36,822 nt of DNA from NCBI GenBank assembly GCA_900753095.1, contig CAADXT010000166.1:1-36822 (forward strand). The letters run 5' to 3'. Positions 33,744-36,822 of this stretch are shown piece after piece. The notes under the pieces were generated by a model. It searched no databases. It was not told where the DNA came from and saw only the letters and a list, made by a program, of their open reading frames with translations. The stretch's first letter is position 1; every line of letters starts with the position of its first letter. The DNA is from Eggerthellaceae bacterium (GTDB lineage Bacteria; Actinomycetota; Coriobacteriia; Coriobacteriales; Eggerthellaceae). A program made the translations under genes and the position numbers.

Positions 33744-34555
33744 AGGTGAAACCATCGGAAAACGCCGAGAGCTTTGCCATTCCCAGAAGCAAGACAGCGA
33801 AAGGCTCAGAAGCGCGACCAAGGCAAGCTGCATCCATCCACGACCGTTCCCGCTCACAGGTACCTTCGCCCATTCTTCTGTGGCGGAAAACTCGCGAAAT
33901 GCTTGCTTAGCGGGCTGCGGTCGCTGAAATCGGTCCCATCTGGCGAGAACTGCGCGAAATGTACGCTCTGTGCGCAAATCGACGCCTCAAATTCGTACAT
34001 TTGGCGCGTTTCTCGCCATCAGCAGCTCAAAAGGCGTACATCTGGCGCGATTCTCGCCAGATGGGCCCGATTTCCTTAGATAAAGGCGAGATCCACGCAC
34101 ATTGCGCGCGAATCTCGCCACATGCTCCAGCCGAACGCCCCAGCCGCACCACCAGCCGCACTTTCGTCCCCATCCGTACGAGCCCCAGCCGCGCGGCCTT
34201 TGACCACTCTCGTCTTCGCACCGCATCCCAACTTGCATGCACGCCGTACGTAGCCGGCACTCAGCTCGAACATGCGCGATTCGAACGAGAGGAACGCGCA
34301 AGCCGAATGGAGGGGAGCGCAATCTGGGCGTTTGGCGCCCGCACGACCCAACCCGCACCCCTACGGCGCCGGCGCCTGCCCCGCCCCGCAACCTCCTAGC
34401 GAGCCAAGCTGCGGATAAGCGGCTTTATTAATGGCGATGGGGTGAAAAAGCTCCCCATTTTCTCCATTTATGGCAAGATTAACCGTTGGAATACCGTGCG
34501 GCCGTGCGCCGTACTCCCAATACAACGATTTGCACACCGTAAAAGGAGATCACAC
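33744..34555. other. Divergent intergenic region without a gene
   Basis: Between the leftward PilZ operon and the rightward fha cluster I see no supported gene. It contains the second GGCGAGA repeat cluster. Near its right end, ATGGGG/CCCCAT (34437-34458) forms a small hairpin followed by TTTTCT. AAAGGAG at 34542-34548 is the ribosome site of fhaA. Confidence 0.5.
33942..34119. repeat. Cluster 2 of the GGCGAGA...AAATGTACGC degenerate repeat
   Basis: GGCGAGA occurs at 33942 and 34085 (plus) and as TCTCGCC at 34011, 34052 and 34113 (minus orientation). The following block is GCGC(C/G)AAATGTACGCC in the best copies. The pair at 34085/34113 forms a 35-base palindromic unit. Compare cluster 1 at 29351-29518. 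Confidence 0.6.
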
Positions 34556-35569
34556 ATGGGGTTTTTCTCGAAATTCGAACGCCGCGTAGAAGATGGCTTC
34601 GATGAGATGGGCGACAAGTTCTTCGACGCGCCCATCAGCCCCGTTCAGATTGCCAAAAAGGCCGAAAAGCAGATGCGCCGCGAAAAGATGGTAGGCGCCG
34701 GCAAGGAGTACGCCCCCACGCTGTACACCGTGCTGGTTAACCCCGACGACGACGAGCGCCTCTTCGGCTACTACCCCACCCTGGCGGGCGAAACCGAAAC
34801 CTACCTGCGCGGCAAGGCACAGGAGCTGGGCCTGGTAATGGACGGCTCCCCGCTGGTGCGCTTCATCATCGACGACGAGCTGAAGCACGGCAAGTTCGAC
34901 GTGGTGGCCGAGCTGGTCTCCGCGCCCATCGTTTCCCAGCTCCGCGCCGAGGAAATGCAGCGCTACGGCCTTTCCTCCCAGGAAGCCGGCGCTCCCATCC
35001 CCGCAAACATCCCTGCGCCGCAGAGCTACGGCCAGCAGCAGGCATACGCACCCGAGCCCTACGCACCTGCGCAGGAAGCTCCGGCGCAGGCACCGCACTA
35101 CGCAAGCACCGGCATCGATGTGATGGCGGAAGACGCCCTTGCCATGGAAAACGCCGAAGAAGACTACGCTCCCGTAGCGCCGGCTCCGGCACCCGTTTCC
35201 CCTGCTCCCGCAGCTGCCGCGCCGCAAACCGTCCGCTTCGATGAGCTGAACGCCCCCGAGGCCATCCCCCAACGCGCCGCAAACCAGCAGCCGCGCCTTA
35301 TCGACCTCACCACGAACCGCTCCTTCCCCATCACGAAGGCGCAGATCGTCATGGGCCGCGCCCTTTCGAGCGACATCGCCATCGAGGACTTGAACGTAAG
35401 CCGCACCCATGCCGAAATCCGCCGCGAGAACGCCAACGCCTGGAGCGTTGCCGACCTGGGCTCCACCAACGGCACGCTGGTGAACGGCCGCCACATCGCC
35501 TCCACCATGCTGCAGGAAGGCGACCGCATAACGGTGGGCACTACCACGTTCTTATTCACGTTCCGATAA
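34556..35569 (+). CDS. fhaA: FhaA: DUF3662 and FHA domain protein
   Basis: The product has 337 residues from ATG 34556 with AAAGGAG at good spacing. The N-terminal DUF3662 domain (about 1-125; GFFSKFERRVEDGFD, then VLVNPDDDERLF) is followed by an Ala/Pro/Gln linker (150-235) and a C-terminal FHA domain (about 250-337). The FHA phosphothreonine-binding residues are present: MGRALSSDI, VSRTHAEI, DLGSTNGT, VNGR. In Actinomycetota FhaA binds phosphorylated MviN/PknB targets and modulates peptidoglycan synthesis. It is followed by fhaB and a PP2C phosphatase, the conserved gene order. Confidence 0.93.
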   Translation: MGFFSKFERRVEDGFDEMGDKFFDAPISPVQIAKKAEKQMRREKMVGAGKEYAPTLYTVLVNPDDDERLFGYYPTLAGETETYLRGKAQELGLVMDGSPLVRFIIDDELKHGKFDVVAELVSAPIVSQLRAEEMQRYGLSSQEAGAPIPANIPAPQSYGQQQAYAPEPYAPAQEAPAQAPHYASTGIDVMAEDALAMENAEEDYAPVAPAPAPVSPAPAAAAPQTVRFDELNAPEAIPQRAANQQPRLIDLTTNRSFPITKAQIVMGRALSSDIAIEDLNVSRTHAEIRRENANAWSVADLGSTNGTLVNGRHIASTMLQEGDRITVGTTTFLFTFR

Positions 35570-35583
35570 GGAGTTTTTCCTTG

Positions 35584-35637
35584 AACGGGCTGCGTCACTA
35601 GCTGGCACAGCCCGTTTGCGCTTTATGCGCGCCTTTT
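35584..35637 (+). terminator. Hairpins between fhaA and fhaB (terminator or attenuator)
   Basis: AACGGGCTG (35584-35592) pairs with CAGCCCGTT (35608-35616). A second small stem GCGC-TTTAT-GCGC is followed by GCCTTTTT. Together they may cause partial termination before fhaB, which starts 29 bases later. Confidence 0.6.
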
Positions 35638-35665
35638 TAATCCGCTCCAAACGATAGGCTATTCA

Positions 35666-36082
35666 GTGATCGACGTAATCCTTCTTATAGGCAGGCTGCT
35701 TTTCGTGGCGCTGCTTTACCTGTTCCTTTTCGCCATCATGAAAACGGGCATTGGCCTGGTGCGCGGCCAGCGCAAAGGCGAAAAAGTGTGGACCGTTGCC
35801 ATCGAGAAGGGCCCGAAGGAGCTGCGCGGCGTGAACATCGCCGTGAACGGCCCGGTTATCGTGGGCCGCAGCCCCGGATCGGACATCGTCATCGGTGCCG
35901 AATACGTATCCTCGCGCCATGCGCGCTTTGTGCTTATGGGCCAGAACCTCTTCGTGGAAGACTTAGGCTCCACCAACGGCACATCCGTAAACGGCCGCTT
36001 TATCTCTGAACCCACCGCGCTCAAGAACGGCGACAAGGTTGCCGTCGGCGATGTGACCATGCGCGTACGGTTCGCCCAGTAA
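35666..36082 (+). CDS. fhaB: FhaB (FipA-like): membrane-anchored FHA protein
   Basis: The product has 138 residues from GTG 35666; AUAGG is a modest ribosome site. One TM helix (about 4-26) places the FHA domain (45-138) in the cytoplasm. Its binding residues are VGRSPGSDI, VSSRHARF, DLGSTNGT and VNGR. In actinobacteria FhaB/FipA recruits phosphorylated FtsZ or other division proteins. It lies between fhaA and the phosphatase, 9 bases before the latter. Confidence 0.93.
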   Translation: MIDVILLIGRLLFVALLYLFLFAIMKTGIGLVRGQRKGEKVWTVAIEKGPKELRGVNIAVNGPVIVGRSPGSDIVIGAEYVSSRHARFVLMGQNLFVEDLGSTNGTSVNGRFISEPTALKNGDKVAVGDVTMRVRFAQ

Positions 36083-36091
36083 AAGAGGAAG

Positions 36092-36822
36092 ATGAATTCT
36101 ACTATGCCCACTCCCCGCAATGCGCGCGCCGAGCGCAAAGCCGCAGATAGCCCCAACGCCGTAGCCTTCTTCGGAAGCCGCACGGAAGTTGGCCATGTGC
36201 GCGAGCACAACGAAGACAGCCTGGTTGCCGTACCGCCGCTGTTCGCCGTCGCCGACGGTATGGGCGGCCACGAAGCCGGCGAGGTTGCCTCGGAAATCGC
36301 CATCAACACCATCACTGAGCTGGCTCCCGACCACGCCGACTCCGACGCGCTGGCGCGTGCCGTGGTTGCCGCGAACCTCAACGTCATCAAGGCGCCCGCG
36401 AAGGGCATTGGCCGCGAGGGCATGGGCACCACGCTTACCGCAGCCATCCTGGAAGGTGAGCGCCTGATCATCGCCCAGGTGGGCGATTCGCGCGCATACC
36501 TTCTCCATCAGGGGAAACTGCAGCAGCTCACGCGCGACCACAGCCTCATGGCCGACATGATCGAGGCGGGCCAGCTTACCGAGGCCGAAGCCCGCGTGCA
36601 TCCCAACCGCAGCGTCATCACGCGCGCCATCGGCTCCGACCCGCACATGCAGCCCGACATCTACGAACTCAACGTTGAGACGGGCGACCGCATCCTGCTG
36701 TGCTCCGACGGCATCTGCACCATGATCGAGGATCCGCAGATTGAGCACATCATGGGCCACACCCGCACCGCGCAGGAATGCGCCGATGCCCTGGTGGCAG
36801 CAGCACTCGATGCCGGCGGCTA
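36092..36822 (+). CDS. PP2C-type Ser/Thr protein phosphatase (Stp/PstP-like), truncated by window end
   Basis: The frame is open from ATG 36092 to the window edge (243 codons seen). An ATG at 36104 is an alternative start; the AGAGGA site at 36084-36089 is too close to the first and far from the second. PP2C motifs are present: VREHNEDS (RxxNED, D42), ADGMGGHEAG (D55), GMGTTL, QVGDSRAYL, LTRDHSL and LLCSDGI. The catalytic metal-binding Asp residues are intact. It would dephosphorylate targets of PknB-type kinases and FHA ligands. FtsW/RodA, PBP and kinase genes would be expected downstream. Confidence 0.95.
   Translation, partial: MNSTMPTPRNARAERKAADSPNAVAFFGSRTEVGHVREHNEDSLVAVPPLFAVADGMGGHEAGEVASEIAINTITELAPDHADSDALARAVVAANLNVIKAPAKGIGREGMGTTLTAAILEGERLIIAQVGDSRAYLLHQGKLQQLTRDHSLMADMIEAGQLTEAEARVHPNRSVITRAIGSDPHMQPDIYELNVETGDRILLCSDGICTMIEDPQIEHIMGHTRTAQECADALVAAALDAGG

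Noticed and set aside
33942..34119. A CRISPR or tandem array from the GGCGAGA repeats
   Set aside because: Copies are in mixed orientation with uneven spacing and no uniform repeat length.

Overview
The window looks like a chromosomal segment of a high-GC, Gram-positive anaerobe of the Coriobacteriia, most likely Eggerthellaceae. This rests on three things: an fhaA-fhaB-PP2C phosphatase cluster of the actinobacterial cell-division type at the right end, extracellular FMN-binding/FIVAR surface proteins, and many short palindromic intergenic repeats. The genus cannot be fixed from sequence alone. Almost everything from 1 to 33.5 kb is on the minus strand; everything from 34.5 kb onward is on the plus strand.

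Left to right: (1) 1-3722, a large secreted surface protein with a flavinylation-type FMN-binding motif, FIVAR repeats and a C-terminal PKTG-like anchor, cut by the window edge. (2) 4043-12736, an eight-gene minus-strand operon. It begins (right end) with four membrane-anchored fibre-subunit-like proteins carrying a TasA/SipW-type N-terminus (TM helix ending in TFAWF/TYAWF), then a SipW-type signal peptidase. After an internal terminator-like hairpin come a membrane-anchored McrB-like AAA+ ATPase, a DUF2357-like coiled-coil protein with no visible nuclease domain, and a second SipW-type peptidase. (3) 13298-27023, a second minus-strand operon: three more AWF-type proteins followed by one giant (about 3,600 residue) GLUG-repeat beta-helix adhesin. 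That adhesin is broken by an in-frame TGA and by a frameshift in a C7 tract. (4) 27.0-31.6 kb, an accessory zone with a DUF4143 ATPase, a decayed second DUF4143 copy, two copies of a candidate small RNA with a variable loop, palindromic and dispersed repeats, and a solitary AWF-type fibre protein (29893-30738). (5) 31611-33460, a PilZ (c-di-GMP receptor) gene coupled to a further fibre-like membrane protein. (6) 34556-36822, fhaA, fhaB and a truncated PP2C phosphatase.

The likely common theme is assembly of a surface fibre or adhesin layer. Nine small membrane-anchored proteins would be substrates for two SipW-type peptidases. A membrane McrB-like ATPase and its DUF2357 partner, normally seen in nucleic-acid restriction, appear to have been recruited to this export or assembly system. 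c-di-GMP (PilZ) is a plausible regulatory input. That functional link is inference from operon structure and shared motifs. Several genes of the system carry frame disruptions: a frameshift in the fourth subunit, a TAA just after the best start of the ATPase gene, and the TGA plus C7 shift in the adhesin. These could be real decay, phase variation or assembly error.
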